A stretch of 38,045 bases of DNA from an uncultured Candidatus Saccharibacteria bacterium (GCA_934700415.1 CAKUXN010000001.1:1-38045), one strand, 5' to 3'. Shown: positions 1 to 7,601, counted from the stretch's first letter. The notes: generated by a model from the letters alone, not told the origin. Program-made: numbers and translations.

Positions 1-1
1 T

Positions 2-70
2 CCTAAGGGTATCAAAATCAAGGACGCGGAGCTGGCGCAAAAGCTGGTTGACGCGGGATTGCAAGAATAA
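2..70 (+). CDS. C-terminal end of a phage protein, partial
   Basis: An open frame enters from the left edge and ends at TAA 68-70, leaving 22 residues ending in LVDAGLQE. The upstream part is outside the window. It lies directly before the scaffold-like gene, so it may be a head gene such as a minor capsid or protease protein, but the fragment is too short to assign. The reading frame is inferred only from the absence of stops. Confidence 0.45.
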   Translation, partial: PKGIKIKDAELAQKLVDAGLQE

Positions 71-80
71 TTGCAAAAAT

Positions 81-144
81 TTGCAAAATATAAGCCATAA
101 GTGATATAATAAAAATAACGACACAGCGCAAGCTGTGTTTTTTT
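81..144 (+). promoter_or_regulatory. Promoter with immediate hairpin/T-run leader (element A)
   Basis: TTGCAA (81-86), an 18 bp spacer and TATAAT (105-110) are followed by a perfect 7 bp stem, ACACAGC (121-127) with GCTGTGT (132-138), a GCAA loop and a run of T to 144. Transcription starting near 117 would meet a terminator-like hairpin almost at once. The RBS and ATG of the scaffold gene follow. The same layout recurs at 4343, 6180, 8118, 13521 and 20272. Confidence 0.6.
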
Positions 145-167
145 ATGTATCAAGAAAGGAATTAGCT

Positions 168-917
168 ATGATCAAGTATTTGAATGATACTGACGAAGAG
201 GTAAAGCTAACACTCCCGCCTAAGGAGGGTGAAGATTTACCAACTGAAATCACTGTAAAAGCTGGCGAAGAAATCGAAATTACCGATGATGTCGCATACG
301 GCTTCTTGCACTATGACTTAGGCGCGAAAAAGGTGGAGGACGAAGGCAAAAAGGAAGATGGTGAGGACAAAACCGAGCCGGAACCTGAAGCTCAGCCAGA
401 AACCGAACCTGAAGCTGGCGAAAAGGCAGCCGAAGGCGATGTAGAAGAAGAAACTGAAGCCGAGGGTGAAACCGAGGAAAAGACCGAAGATGAGAACGCC
501 GAAGAAGGCGAAAAAACCGACGAGAAAGCGGATGCGGTTGCAGAAGCCGAAGCCAAACTCTCGGAAGAGCGCGCAAAACTTGCTGAAGAGAAGCGGGCTT
601 TGGCTCTTGAAAAAGCGGAAGCGAAATTTACCAAACTTTGCGAAGCGGGTCGGGCTGTGCCGGCGCAAAAGGAAGATTACATAGCCCTTTACCTCCACGA
701 AGGCGAGGTTGCCCTTGCGGAAGGTAAAACAAAGACTGTTCCAGAATTGCTGGAAAGCTTGATGGAGAGTGCGCCTGCGCATAGTCTTTATGAAGAAGAA
801 GGCAAAGATGGTGAAAGTAAGGATGAACCTGAACTTACCAGCGAGGAAAAAGAAGTCGCTGAAAAATTGGGCGTATCCGAGCAAGATTTAATTAATCATA
901 AGAAAAAGGAGAATTAA
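168..917 (+). CDS. Phage scaffold-like acidic protein
   Basis: A 249-residue protein started at ATG 168 because AAGAAAGGA lies at 152-160; an upstream GTG at 135 falls inside the leader hairpin. A small N-terminal domain (about residues 1-65) is followed by a very acidic E/K/T/A-rich stretch (about 65-145), a predicted helical coiled coil (about 145-180, ALALEKAEAKF), then a segment with AGRAVPAQKEDY. Charged coiled coils plus such a C-terminal segment are typical of Mu gpI-type protease/scaffold tails. No protease domain is visible, so a free scaffold is the best guess. It lies two genes before the major capsid protein, as expected for scaffolding. The family call is inference from position and composition. 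Confidence 0.55.
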   Translation: MIKYLNDTDEEVKLTLPPKEGEDLPTEITVKAGEEIEITDDVAYGFLHYDLGAKKVEDEGKKEDGEDKTEPEPEAQPETEPEAGEKAAEGDVEEETEAEGETEEKTEDENAEEGEKTDEKADAVAEAEAKLSEERAKLAEEKRALALEKAEAKFTKLCEAGRAVPAQKEDYIALYLHEGEVALAEGKTKTVPELLESLMESAPAHSLYEEEGKDGESKDEPELTSEEKEVAEKLGVSEQDLINHKKKEN

Positions 918-918
918 G

Positions 919-1344
919 ATGACTAATTTATCAGCAAGTCGCGATGATAAGCGTCAGGAAGGCGTACTCATCGATGTGCCATTCAATCAAAATACTATTT
1001 ATGCCGGTGGTATGGTCTGCGTAGACGGTTCCGGTTATGTGGTAAAAGCTGACAACGCTAAACCTTTCTTAGGTGTAACAATGGAAAGCACCTCTGATGC
1101 GAAGGCGAAAGGTCGTGATTATATCCGTGTCTGGGTGAAGGGTGAATTTGAGTTCGACTTCGCCGATGTGGCTGCAACCGACCTTGGCAAGCATGTCATT
1201 GTTGGTGCAGACGATCATACGATTGCTCTCGCAACCGAGGTAACTGCAAGCTCAACTTATGCTACCGCATACAATCTTATTGTCGGTAAGATTGTCAAAA
1301 CTGATACGACTGCGAAAACTGTTCGCGTTGTATTAGGTCTTTAA
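919..1344 (+). CDS. Capsid decoration/cement protein (DUF2190-like)
   Basis: A 141-residue protein starting one base after the scaffold-like stop, RBS AAAAGGAG. It is rich in beta-forming segments, with GGMVCVDGSGYVVKA and KPFLGVTME followed by KGRDYIRVWVKGEF. This matches small capsid-stabilising proteins that sit between scaffold and major capsid genes in Mu-like and many siphophage heads. It has no signal peptide or membrane segment. It is probably co-transcribed with the scaffold and capsid genes. A structural role is well supported by position; the exact family is less certain. Confidence 0.6.
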   Translation: MTNLSASRDDKRQEGVLIDVPFNQNTIYAGGMVCVDGSGYVVKADNAKPFLGVTMESTSDAKAKGRDYIRVWVKGEFEFDFADVAATDLGKHVIVGADDHTIALATEVTASSTYATAYNLIVGKIVKTDTTAKTVRVVLGL

Positions 1345-1367
1345 TTTAATAGGAAAGGAATGAGAAA

Positions 1368-2237
1368 ATGTCTGTTAATGTAATCAACGATGCAACTCTT
1401 GCCGCGATTGGCAGTAGCATTGAAACTCTTTACGAGAAAGCTCGTGACGGCGTAGAGGACAATCTTGTCGGTAAAGTTTACAACGAACGTAAGACTAACA
1501 AGTCGATGGTAGCAATCCGCTCTCTCGACGGCTTCGGCTTAATGCGCGAATTTAAGTCTGAGCGTCAGCCTGGCATTGTCGGTGAAGCTATCACCGTTGC
1601 CACCCCCGTAAAATGGGAGCGCACTATCGATGTCAAGCATGAGGACATCGAGGACGATGATTATGGTTATATCACCGACCTTGCAAACTCCGTTGGTGTG
1701 GCTTCTAAGCGCACTCCAATTGCCGAGATTGCGAAAGCTTTGATGAAAGGCTTTACTACCACGCTTAGCGATGGCAATGCATTCTTTAGTGCTGCCCACG
1801 GCAACTTACAATCTGGTGCTTTGAATGCATCCAACTTGCAAGCTGCGCTCGACAAAATCGCTGCGCAAACCGACGCTAATGGCGGTGCTTTGGCATTCCA
1901 AGGCAAGGTGCTTGTCGTTGGTCCATCCAACACTTCGGCTGCGAAATCATTAATCGAAACCGAAACCATCAATGGTACCACCAACATCTACTACAAGGCT
2001 CTCGACCTTGTAATCAGCCCATTCATCACCGATAATTCATGGTATGTCGTTGATAACGCTGAAGGTGTGATGCCATTATTGCTCGTCATGAGGGTTGCAC
2101 CTGACAAAATCGTGGCACGCGACGAAACCAATTCTGACCGTGCATTCGATAAGGACATTTACAGCTGGGGTACTCGTGGTCGCTTCTGCGCTGCCTACTA
2201 CAACTATAAGTTGATTGTCGGCTCGACTGGCTCTTAA
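1368..2237 (+). CDS. Major capsid protein, Mu gpT-like (HK97 fold)
   Basis: A 289-residue protein with a strong RBS (AGGAAAGGA) and ATG at 1368. Typical gpT-family marks are visible: an N-terminal helix with LYEKARDGVED, a central FFSAAHGNLQSG near residue 140, and a C-terminal FDKDIYSWGTRGRF followed by a beta end. It forms the icosahedral head shell. Family members are about 290-310 residues, so it appears full length. The gene is followed by a strong hairpin (2240-2288), common after highly expressed capsid genes. The phage uses Mu-type head genes although its tail genes are not Mu-like: no sheath gene is seen. Confidence 0.85.
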   Translation: MSVNVINDATLAAIGSSIETLYEKARDGVEDNLVGKVYNERKTNKSMVAIRSLDGFGLMREFKSERQPGIVGEAITVATPVKWERTIDVKHEDIEDDDYGYITDLANSVGVASKRTPIAEIAKALMKGFTTTLSDGNAFFSAAHGNLQSGALNASNLQAALDKIAAQTDANGGALAFQGKVLVVGPSNTSAAKSLIETETINGTTNIYYKALDLVISPFITDNSWYVVDNAEGVMPLLLVMRVAPDKIVARDETNSDRAFDKDIYSWGTRGRFCAAYYNYKLIVGSTGS

Positions 2238-2239
2238 TC

Positions 2240-2288
2240 TTAAGGCTAAAAGAGGGGGCGAAAAATCGCCCCTTCGAATTAGCCTTAA
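2240..2288 (+). terminator. Two-part hairpin after the capsid gene, no T-run
   Basis: An outer 10 bp stem, TTAAGGCTAA (2240-2249) with TTAGCCTTAA (2279-2288), encloses an inner 7 bp stem, GGGGCGA (2255-2261) with TCGCCCC (2266-2272), loop AAAA. No U-tract follows; an RBS does. It may be a leaky terminator or a 3' stabiliser that sets capsid expression above downstream genes. Confidence 0.5.
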
Positions 2289-2311
2289 TTAATAACAAAG
2301 AAAGGATTAAT

Positions 2312-2584
2312 ATGGCAAGGAAAAAAGAAGAAGAAATCGAAGAAACGCCAGAGGTCGAAGAGCCTGTGGTTGATGAAACACCGGTCGAGGACGAGCCGGA
2401 AACGCCAGAGGTCGAAGAGCCTGCTGATGAGCCTGCGGATCCAGAACCAACCCCTGCACCAGCACCTAAGAAAGCAAAACTCACCAATTTTTATGTTGAG
2501 GGCTACGGGAATGTGCTTGGCAAAGATTTCGAAGATGCTTGTGCTAATGCCGAGAAAATAAAAGCTAAAATTCGGGAGCCTTAG
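2312..2584 (+). CDS. Small acidic/proline-rich phage protein
   Basis: A 90-residue protein, RBS AAGAAAGGA. The first 55 residues are a low-complexity E/P/V tract built partly from an in-frame DNA repeat (25 bp at 2342-2366 and 2399-2423, period 57 bp, 19 codons). The C-terminal 30 residues (TNFYVEGYGNVLGKDF then an EDACANAEKIKAK helix) look folded and resemble the 42-residue protein at 4399. Unknown function; lying between capsid and connector genes it is probably a virion or assembly factor. Confidence 0.55.
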   Translation: MARKKEEEIEETPEVEEPVVDETPVEDEPETPEVEEPADEPADPEPTPAPAPKKAKLTNFYVEGYGNVLGKDFEDACANAEKIKAKIREP

Positions 2585-2586
2585 TT

Positions 2587-3291
2587 ATGGCAGAAACCAC
2601 GCCTATTTATGAAACTACATTAAATATTTTGCGCGAAGCAGGTTTTGTCTTGCGGGTCGTGAATGAGCGCGTGGCTGAGGTGAATAATAAGGTCATCAGG
2701 ACTGCTTTTGCGAATTATCTGAATGTTACGAATGGTGATGCGGTTGCGACCGTCGCCGATGTTGAGGTTACGGTCAATGGTACAGCGGTTGAGGTCAGTG
2801 CGATTAATGCGACTGACGGCTCAATTACGCTTGCAACGGCACCAGCAGAAGGTGCGACCATAGAAGTGAGCTATTATTACTCACCAATTACGCTTGATTA
2901 TGTCGAAACCGTGCGACAAGATGCGCAATGTGCCATCAATTCGAAGATGCGATTGGTTGACCCGTGTTCGCCTTACGCAGAAGGCAAGGTGCCTTATTGT
3001 GTGCGCATGATTACGCGTCTATGGGCGGCTGGGCTGCTCTTAGCTCGTGATTATGGGTATAATACCGATGTCGAATTGTCGTCAAAAGATGGCTATAAGA
3101 AAATCGAGGAAGCCAAAAGCTTGCTTGAGGATTTCTACAAAGAAGGCGGTGCGTGTGGAAGTAATAGTGAAGGTCAGCAAGAAACAAGTGGCGGTTCTGG
3201 GGCTATCATCGCAGGTTCAGATGGTGATATGTTCAGAAAACCAGCATGTCATTGTCGTGACGAAGGCGACCTTTGCTTTGATGTATGTTAG
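2587..3291 (+). CDS. Probable head-tail connector protein
   Basis: A 234-residue protein starting just after the preceding stop, with a poor RBS that suggests translational coupling. A helical N-terminus (residues 1-45) is interrupted by a beta domain (about 55-95, VEVTVNGTAVEV to IEVSYYYSP), then a helical part with VRQDAQCAINSKM and IEEAKSLLEDFYKE. A helical protein between capsid and tail-completion genes fits a neck adaptor. The C-terminus is unusual: a glycine/serine linker followed by a short cysteine cluster (CHCRDEGDLCFDVC), which could bind metal. Assignment is by position and fold guess. Confidence 0.45.
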   Translation: MAETTPIYETTLNILREAGFVLRVVNERVAEVNNKVIRTAFANYLNVTNGDAVATVADVEVTVNGTAVEVSAINATDGSITLATAPAEGATIEVSYYYSPITLDYVETVRQDAQCAINSKMRLVDPCSPYAEGKVPYCVRMITRLWAAGLLLARDYGYNTDVELSSKDGYKKIEEAKSLLEDFYKEGGACGSNSEGQQETSGGSGAIIAGSDGDMFRKPACHCRDEGDLCFDVC

Positions 3292-3300
3292 GAGTACGTC

Positions 3301-3720
3301 GTGTTTGATATTAGGGCAGACGGAGCCGGTGTAGTAATTCAAAACCTTGACCGAATAAATCAACAAGGTCAGAATTTAGGACCGGCTTTTCGCCAAATTG
3401 CCGGCGATCTACTTAAAAGCCAACAGATGAATTTTAGAAGTCATGGCACGCGCTTCGGTGAAAAATGGGCACCACGAAAAAGGGTCTATAAGTGGGCAAT
3501 TCTCGAAAAGACCGGCAAAATGTCGCATAGTTTCAGGGGAAAATCTGACTCAAATAGTGCCGAGGTGACGAATGTGGTGTCGTATGCTAAATATCACCAG
3601 CTGGGGACGCGGAAATTGCCAATTCGTAATTTGATTGGTCTTGCTGGCGATGGCGGTAGAACCGACATCAATGAAGCGATGCGAACCATTAGAAAACATT
3701 TAAGAGTAGGAGATAGCTAA
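3301..3720 (+). CDS. Virion morphogenesis / tail completion protein, Mu gpG-like
   Basis: A 139-residue protein with GTG start at 3301 and RBS TAGGAG. It shows the basic, tryptophan-containing core of phage virion morphogenesis proteins: HGTRFGEKWAPRKR, then ILEKTGKMSHSF and YAKYHQLGTRKLPIR. These proteins complete the head-tail joint. It is followed one base later by the next neck gene. Similar proteins occur in Mu and P2-like phages, consistent with the Mu-like capsid gene. Confidence 0.65.
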   Translation: MFDIRADGAGVVIQNLDRINQQGQNLGPAFRQIAGDLLKSQQMNFRSHGTRFGEKWAPRKRVYKWAILEKTGKMSHSFRGKSDSNSAEVTNVVSYAKYHQLGTRKLPIRNLIGLAGDGGRTDINEAMRTIRKHLRVGDS

Positions 3721-3721
3721 A

Positions 3722-4225
3722 ATGTACGAAGATCCAATACTTAGACGAATTGTCGACTTAATGAACCAATACGGTCCGAAAAAGCTGCGCGGCAGGTGGT
3801 CTATTGGCGACTCGCTGGCAGTGCCGAAAGGTCTATTACCGCACGCCTTTGTGGCTTATGATGCGGAAAATATAAGTGATATTGCGGCTGGCGAGCTTCG
3901 AGTAAATGCGGTTGTGACGATTTCGGTAGCAGTCGATATGACTCGCGAAATCAATACTCCGACCGACCGTTCCGATGCTCACGAACAGGTGGTCGAATTT
4001 ATCAGCGCAAAAGATACGAATTCGTACCAATTAAAACCTGACTCGATTTTGGGTGCATTAAGGGCGCATCAAGACCTAGATTTAGCACGGAATGTGTATA
4101 TTGAGGTTGGCAGCGAAACCACGATTGAATATGGCGTTGGTTTGGAAAAGCGTGGACCAGGCATTGTGACCGCTGAAGGTGTGATTACATTCCAAATTAC
4201 CCACGACCAAGTCAAACCAGCTTGA
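3722..4225 (+). CDS. Probable tail terminator protein
   Basis: A 167-residue protein, RBS AGGAGATAG, directly after the gpG-like gene and two genes before the tail tube, the usual position of the tail terminator. It has mixed alpha/beta character (HAFVAYDAE, VVTISVAVDM, VITFQIT) and no membrane segment. Homology is not recognised from sequence alone, so the role is inferred from order. Confidence 0.4.
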   Translation: MYEDPILRRIVDLMNQYGPKKLRGRWSIGDSLAVPKGLLPHAFVAYDAENISDIAAGELRVNAVVTISVAVDMTREINTPTDRSDAHEQVVEFISAKDTNSYQLKPDSILGALRAHQDLDLARNVYIEVGSETTIEYGVGLEKRGPGIVTAEGVITFQITHDQVKPA

Positions 4226-4266
4226 TTGCGGTAAGGTTAAGCGTGTTTTGGTAGGATGATCATAAA

Positions 4267-4311
4267 ACCGCCCCGAAGGGCGGTCGAGCCTATCAAACCA
4301 AAGAAAGGCTA
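4267..4311 (+). other. Intergenic hairpin and orphan Shine-Dalgarno
   Basis: A perfect 7 bp stem, ACCGCCC (4267-4273) with GGGCGGT (4278-4284), loop CGAA, has no T-run. It is followed at about 4299-4310 by the phage's usual leader ACCAAAGAAAGG, but no ATG follows it; the next in-frame-looking start is ATT. A start codon or small gene seems to have been lost here. Confidence 0.45.
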
Positions 4312-4342
4312 ATTCCATTATAACAAATAATCGCGATTATGC

Positions 4343-4381
4343 TATAATAAAACTATACCGCAGCGCAAGGCTGCGTTTTTT
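4343..4381 (+). promoter_or_regulatory. Promoter with immediate hairpin/T-run leader (element B)
   Basis: TATAAT (4343-4348) is followed by CGCAGC (4359-4364) paired to GCTGCG (4370-4375), loop GCAAG, then six T. Loop and stem core match elements A and D (CAGCGCA...GCTG). It precedes the 42-residue ORF and the tail tube gene. Confidence 0.6.
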
Positions 4382-4398
4382 AATGTAAGGAATTTAAT

Positions 4399-4527
4399 AT
4401 GAGCGAGAAAAAAGTTAGCACCGCGCCAAAAGATGACGAGCAGGTCTACTTCCTGCCGGATTATGGCGTGAGCGTATCGGCAACTAGCCAAGAAGAAGCA
4501 ATTAAAAAAGCGAAGGAGGCAAAATGA
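4399..4527 (+). CDS. Small phage protein, 42 residues
   Basis: ATG 4399 with GTAAGGAA upstream, ending at TGA 4525-4527 so that it overlaps the tail tube ATG (ATGA), a sign of translational coupling. The protein is charged; its second half, VYFLPDYGVSVSATSQEEA, resembles the end of the protein at 2312 (aromatic pair, Y-G, then an alanine-rich helix). Both sit just before a major structural gene. Function unknown. Confidence 0.6.
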   Translation: MSEKKVSTAPKDDEQVYFLPDYGVSVSATSQEEAIKKAKEAK

Positions 4528-5507
4528 GTCAATTCAAGGGTAGATTAGTCAATGTGGGACTAGCACCGCAATCAAACTATACTACGCCGGTCACGACACC
4601 GGTTTATACCGTGCCTTGGATGGATTTAAGCCTGAAGGATACCATTGAAACGCTGCAAAACGAGTCCGCGAATGGCACAATTGCGCATTTTAATGACTCG
4701 ATTGTGTCTGGCGTGCATGGTGAAGGCGAAATTCAGACGAAATTGTGGCATAAAGGTCTTTATTATTTCCTTTTGTGGATTTTCGGGCAGGCACCAACCA
4801 AAACATCGAATGATGACGGTTCTTATAAGTACACCTTTACGATGGCAAATAATAATCAGCATTTGGCGCAAACCGTGGTAGTCAATGATCCAAATAATCC
4901 ATGCTATTTCCCGACCGCTGTTCTCAGCGAAGCGACGATTGCATGGACTCCATCCGATTTTGCCACTTTGACCGCATCTTTGATTTCCAAGAAGTCGGTT
5001 GATGGTACCGCATTTACTCCGGCGTATGCCGATGATGCAGAATTTAAGCCGAGCCAGCTTGAACTCAAAATTGCCGATAGCGTGAGTGCATTATCTGAGG
5101 CTTCGGTTGCAACTCTGTTCACTTCGGTAAGTCTTGCGATTAGCAAAAATGTCGAGGGTATGCAAACTTCGGACTCTGGTGTTGATTATGGCGCATTCAT
5201 GAATGGCGATCTCGAAGCAACTTTGTCATTCGAGAAACTTTACAGCGACACGACCTATCGTGCGCTTGCTCTTAATGACACCAAGAAGGCAATCTCATTT
5301 GGATTTGTCGACAATATCAATAAGGCTGGCTCTAATACGTCTACATCCCTCAAATTTATCATGCCGAAAGTCAAACTTAGTTCATACGAAACTTCGTTTG
5401 GTCTTGGTGATACCGCAACTGAGTCGTTTGAAGCCGCTGCGCTGTTTGATACGACTGCCGGTTCATTGATTACCGCGGAGCTTGTCACGAAGTACAACAT
5501 TTCTTAA
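4524..5507 (+). CDS. Major tail tube protein
   Basis: A 327-residue protein, RBS GAAGGAGG, started at ATG 4524. It is beta-rich, with repeated patterns typical of tube subunits: an N-terminal TPVYTVPWMDLSLK, a central YKYTFTMANNNQHLAQT and a C-terminal FIMPKVKLSSYE. Position supports it: after neck genes and directly before the frameshifted chaperone pair and the tape measure. It stacks as hexameric rings to form the tail tube. No sheath gene accompanies it, which argues for a siphovirus tail. Confidence 0.7.
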   Translation: MSQFKGRLVNVGLAPQSNYTTPVTTPVYTVPWMDLSLKDTIETLQNESANGTIAHFNDSIVSGVHGEGEIQTKLWHKGLYYFLLWIFGQAPTKTSNDDGSYKYTFTMANNNQHLAQTVVVNDPNNPCYFPTAVLSEATIAWTPSDFATLTASLISKKSVDGTAFTPAYADDAEFKPSQLELKIADSVSALSEASVATLFTSVSLAISKNVEGMQTSDSGVDYGAFMNGDLEATLSFEKLYSDTTYRALALNDTKKAISFGFVDNINKAGSNTSTSLKFIMPKVKLSSYETSFGLGDTATESFEAAALFDTTAGSLITAELVTKYNIS

Positions 5508-5541
5508 AATTTAAACTTATCAACCAAAGAAAGGAGCCAAT

Positions 5542-5937
5542 ATGGCACAAGAAAATATTAGTATTACTTTATCGGTGAGTGGTAGCATCGCAATTATGCG
5601 CAGTTTTATACCGCACAAAGTTGCGCGGGCTATTAATTCGACATTTCTCGGTAAGCAAAAAGTAGACCTTAAAAAAATCAAAGCGTCGAAAGATAGTGGT
5701 GGTCAACCACAGACGGATGATATACTTGCCGAAATGGAATTGACCGGTGATGATTTGGCGTTGCTTAGCGATCAGCTAGTCAGCGGTCTGGTCATTCAGA
5801 TTGGCGAGCATTACGCCGCTTCGGAGTCGTTAGATAATTATTTGGACGAGTTGCCAGAGGCGGATTTCAAGCTTTTGTCTGAAAAAGCCAACGCAATATA
5901 TTCGGATTACCAGGATAATAATAGCCCAAAATCTTAG
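5542..5937 (+). CDS. Tail assembly chaperone (gpG-like), zero-frame product
   Basis: A 131-residue protein, RBS AAGAAAGGAG, between tail tube and tape measure, the standard position of the lambda gpG type chaperone that coats the tape measure during tail assembly. It ends at TAG 5935-5937, four bases after a C CCA AAA heptamer in frame. The normal product ends DNNSPKS; a minority should shift by -1 into the following open frame to give a longer chaperone. The length fits short chaperones of this class. No homology was recognised; the call rests on order and the slip site. Confidence 0.65.
   Translation: MAQENISITLSVSGSIAIMRSFIPHKVARAINSTFLGKQKVDLKKIKASKDSGGQPQTDDILAEMELTGDDLALLSDQLVSGLVIQIGEHYAASESLDNYLDELPEADFKLLSEKANAIYSDYQDNNSPKS
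5925..5931 (+). promoter_or_regulatory. Probable -1 ribosomal frameshift site C CCA AAA
   Basis: In the frame beginning at 5542 the codons are AGC CCA AAA TCT TAG, so bases 5925-5931 read C CCA AAA, an exact X XXY YYZ heptamer. A -1 slip enters a frame open to 6179 with no stop between the slip and the ATG at 5973. Tail chaperone genes of many tailed phages use this mechanism. No downstream stimulator structure was evaluated. Confidence 0.75.
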
Positions 5938-6179
5938 CGGCGTGGCAAAATGCTTATGCGAGCGAGTTAAGGATGCCAAGATCCGGCTCTGTCGCGCCGA
6001 TATTCAGCGATACTATTATTTGTGAGAAGATGGGCTGGACTTATGACGAACTGCAAGAAACCCCTGAAAGTTTTATCGATGCGCTGGTCGCAAGATGGGC
6101 TGTCGAACAGAAATATCAAGAGGAAGAGCAGAAAAAAATGAAAGAACGCATAAAGTTTCCGAAAAAAGCGAGAGCGTGA
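5931..6179 (+). CDS. Frameshift extension of tail chaperone (gpT-like part)
   Basis: The -1 frame after the slip site runs 82 residues to TGA 6177-6179, giving a 212-residue fusion with the protein starting at 5542. It begins ILAAWQNAYASELR and continues with EKMGWTYDELQETPESF, like the short helical second chaperone of G/GT pairs. An ATG at 5973 exists but has no well-spaced RBS, so it is probably not an independent start. The end is strongly charged (EEEQKKMKERIKFPKK). Confidence 0.7.
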   Translation: MLAAWQNAYASELRMPRSGSVAPIFSDTIICEKMGWTYDELQETPESFIDALVARWAVEQKYQEEEQKKMKERIKFPKKARA

Positions 6180-6219
6180 TATAATGGAGTTATAGAAACA
6201 GCGCGAATGCGCTGTTTTT
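6180..6219 (+). promoter_or_regulatory. Promoter with immediate hairpin/T-run leader (element C)
   Basis: TATAAT (6180-6185) starts one base after the chaperone stop. A perfect 9 bp stem, AAACAGCGC (6196-6204) with GCGCTGTTT (6209-6217), loop GAAT, runs into five T. The endolysin RBS follows about 30 bases later. Confidence 0.6.
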
Positions 6220-6262
6220 CTATGTCCACCTAGAAATTAAAGCCAAAGAAAAGGAGCAAAAT

Positions 6263-7303
6263 ATGGATGAAAAAATCAAGAAAATAATCGGAGCGATTGT
6301 AGCCATCATTGTCGGCATACTGTGCGGAATTGGTGTGCATGTCGCAGTAACGCCTAAGGGCGAAATTGAAACCGAGGTAGAAATACCCGAAGCCGTAATT
6401 GAGTATAGCGAAGATACCGCATCAATTCCGGAAGTAACCGAAGGAGTGGATGGCGTTGAGTATGGTCAGGGCGAAGTTACGGTAGATGGGGAGGAAATCA
6501 AAACCGTCGAGTCAGTAGATGCTACTGGACCACAAGTAAATTTCGAAGATGAGGTACCATGCCCTGAAGGTGAAGAATGTGGACGCGGTGCTACTTATCC
6601 TTATGTTGATACTAGTACTCCTAAAGCATTCATTAATGCAACATTAGGGGGCTGTTACGATGTCGATGGTTATTTCAATGAACAATGCTGGGACTACGCA
6701 GCTCTGTTTTTCCTTAATTACGCTGGCCGCACTTTTTATACCTGTGGAACTGGCGCAGCTAAAGGGGCGATTGCTGATGGTTGCTGGCAGAAAAATGCAG
6801 GCGATGAGTTTGTGATGATTTGGGATCCAACTCAACTCCAACCAGGCGACATCGCAGTATTCAACAACGGAACTTTCGGTCATGTCGGTGATGTGACTGG
6901 CTATTACAATAATGGTTATATCACTTTAGCTGGGCAAAATCAGGGCGGTGGCTTGTGTGCTGGTTCTACTATGGGTGCAAGAGTCAACATCATCAATATC
7001 AGTCTTAAATACTTCGCCGGTGCGTTTAGACCGAAATCTTACATAAAACCAGAACCGGAACCGGAACCGGAACCAACACCTGTAATCGATGATTGCAAAA
7101 CTATCGAAGTCAAAGCCGGAGATACGCTTGGTGCAATCATGAAGCGTTGCAAAGGTGAAGTGGAGTGGGGTGAAGCCATGAACGAGTACGCTCGCCATTG
7201 GTATTCGACCAAATATGTACTTTACCCGACAGTCTACGATGGATGGGCTTCGCTCGGCGGATATGGACTATTTGCTGGCGATGTAATCGAGTACAGGGAT
7301 TAA
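6263..7303 (+). CDS. Membrane-anchored CHAP endolysin with LysM-like C-terminus
   Basis: A 346-residue peptidoglycan hydrolase, RBS AAAAGGAG. Residues 7-29 form one hydrophobic segment, so it is a signal-anchor or signal-arrest type enzyme that can cross the membrane without a holin. After an acidic spacer (30-110) comes a CHAP domain (about 125-255) with the likely nucleophile Cys142 (QCWDYA) and His207 (FGHVGD). A PEPEPEPEPTP linker (263-273) leads to a LysM-like domain (280-345, VKAGDTLGAIM). CHAP enzymes cut peptide cross-links or the glycan-peptide bond. It lies with a holin-like gene between the tail chaperones and the tape measure, an unusual place for lysis genes. A tail-associated role is possible but less likely given the anchor. 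Confidence 0.8.
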   Translation: MDEKIKKIIGAIVAIIVGILCGIGVHVAVTPKGEIETEVEIPEAVIEYSEDTASIPEVTEGVDGVEYGQGEVTVDGEEIKTVESVDATGPQVNFEDEVPCPEGEECGRGATYPYVDTSTPKAFINATLGGCYDVDGYFNEQCWDYAALFFLNYAGRTFYTCGTGAAKGAIADGCWQKNAGDEFVMIWDPTQLQPGDIAVFNNGTFGHVGDVTGYYNNGYITLAGQNQGGGLCAGSTMGARVNIINISLKYFAGAFRPKSYIKPEPEPEPEPTPVIDDCKTIEVKAGDTLGAIMKRCKGEVEWGEAMNEYARHWYSTKYVLYPTVYDGWASLGGYGLFAGDVIEYRD

Positions 7304-7306
7304 GCT

Positions 7307-7576
7307 ATGGACGCAGGTGTGGTGACAACAATAATAGTCGAAGCGGCAACCATTATAGGGCTACTCATAAAGCAAAGTGGGGAGCGAAAGCAAAATGCCA
7401 TCGAGCAAGCCCGCCGCGACCAAGCCATAGCTGATGAATTAAAGGATATCAGAAAAGACCAAGCTCGAATGGAAAAGAAAATTGACGAGCATAATGGTTA
7501 CGCAAAGATGTTTTCCGAACAATCCGAAAATATAGCGTCCATTAAAAAAGATGTCGAATGGCTAAAAAAGAAATAG
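7307..7576 (+). CDS. Small membrane protein, holin/XhlA-like
   Basis: An 89-residue protein starting three bases after the endolysin stop. One hydrophobic N-terminal helix (about residues 4-22, VVTTIIVEAATIIGLLI) is followed by a charged coiled coil (about 25-88) with regular heptads. This layout matches holin-associated XhlA-type or type III holin-like proteins; adjacency to the endolysin supports lysis. It could instead be a tail-linked membrane protein. The stop is closely followed by the convergent MuF-like gene. Confidence 0.5.
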   Translation: MDAGVVTTIIVEAATIIGLLIKQSGERKQNAIEQARRDQAIADELKDIRKDQARMEKKIDEHNGYAKMFSEQSENIASIKKDVEWLKKK

Positions 7577-7601
7577 GTTAGCTACAAAAATATTCCGCTC
7601 A

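Noticed and set aside
280..884. Long reverse and alternative-frame ORFs across the scaffold-like gene
   Set aside because: They mirror the low-complexity Glu/Ala/Lys codons of the real gene, have R/F/L- or S-rich composition and no promoter or RBS.
5973..6179. Independent small gene starting at ATG 5973
   Set aside because: No well-spaced RBS, and the frame is open back to the slippery heptamer, so a frameshift extension is the better reading.
7052..7078. CCGGAA hexamer repeat as a microsatellite or CRISPR-like array
   Set aside because: It is in frame and encodes the Pro-Glu linker between the CHAP and LysM-like domains. No CRISPR array was found in the window.
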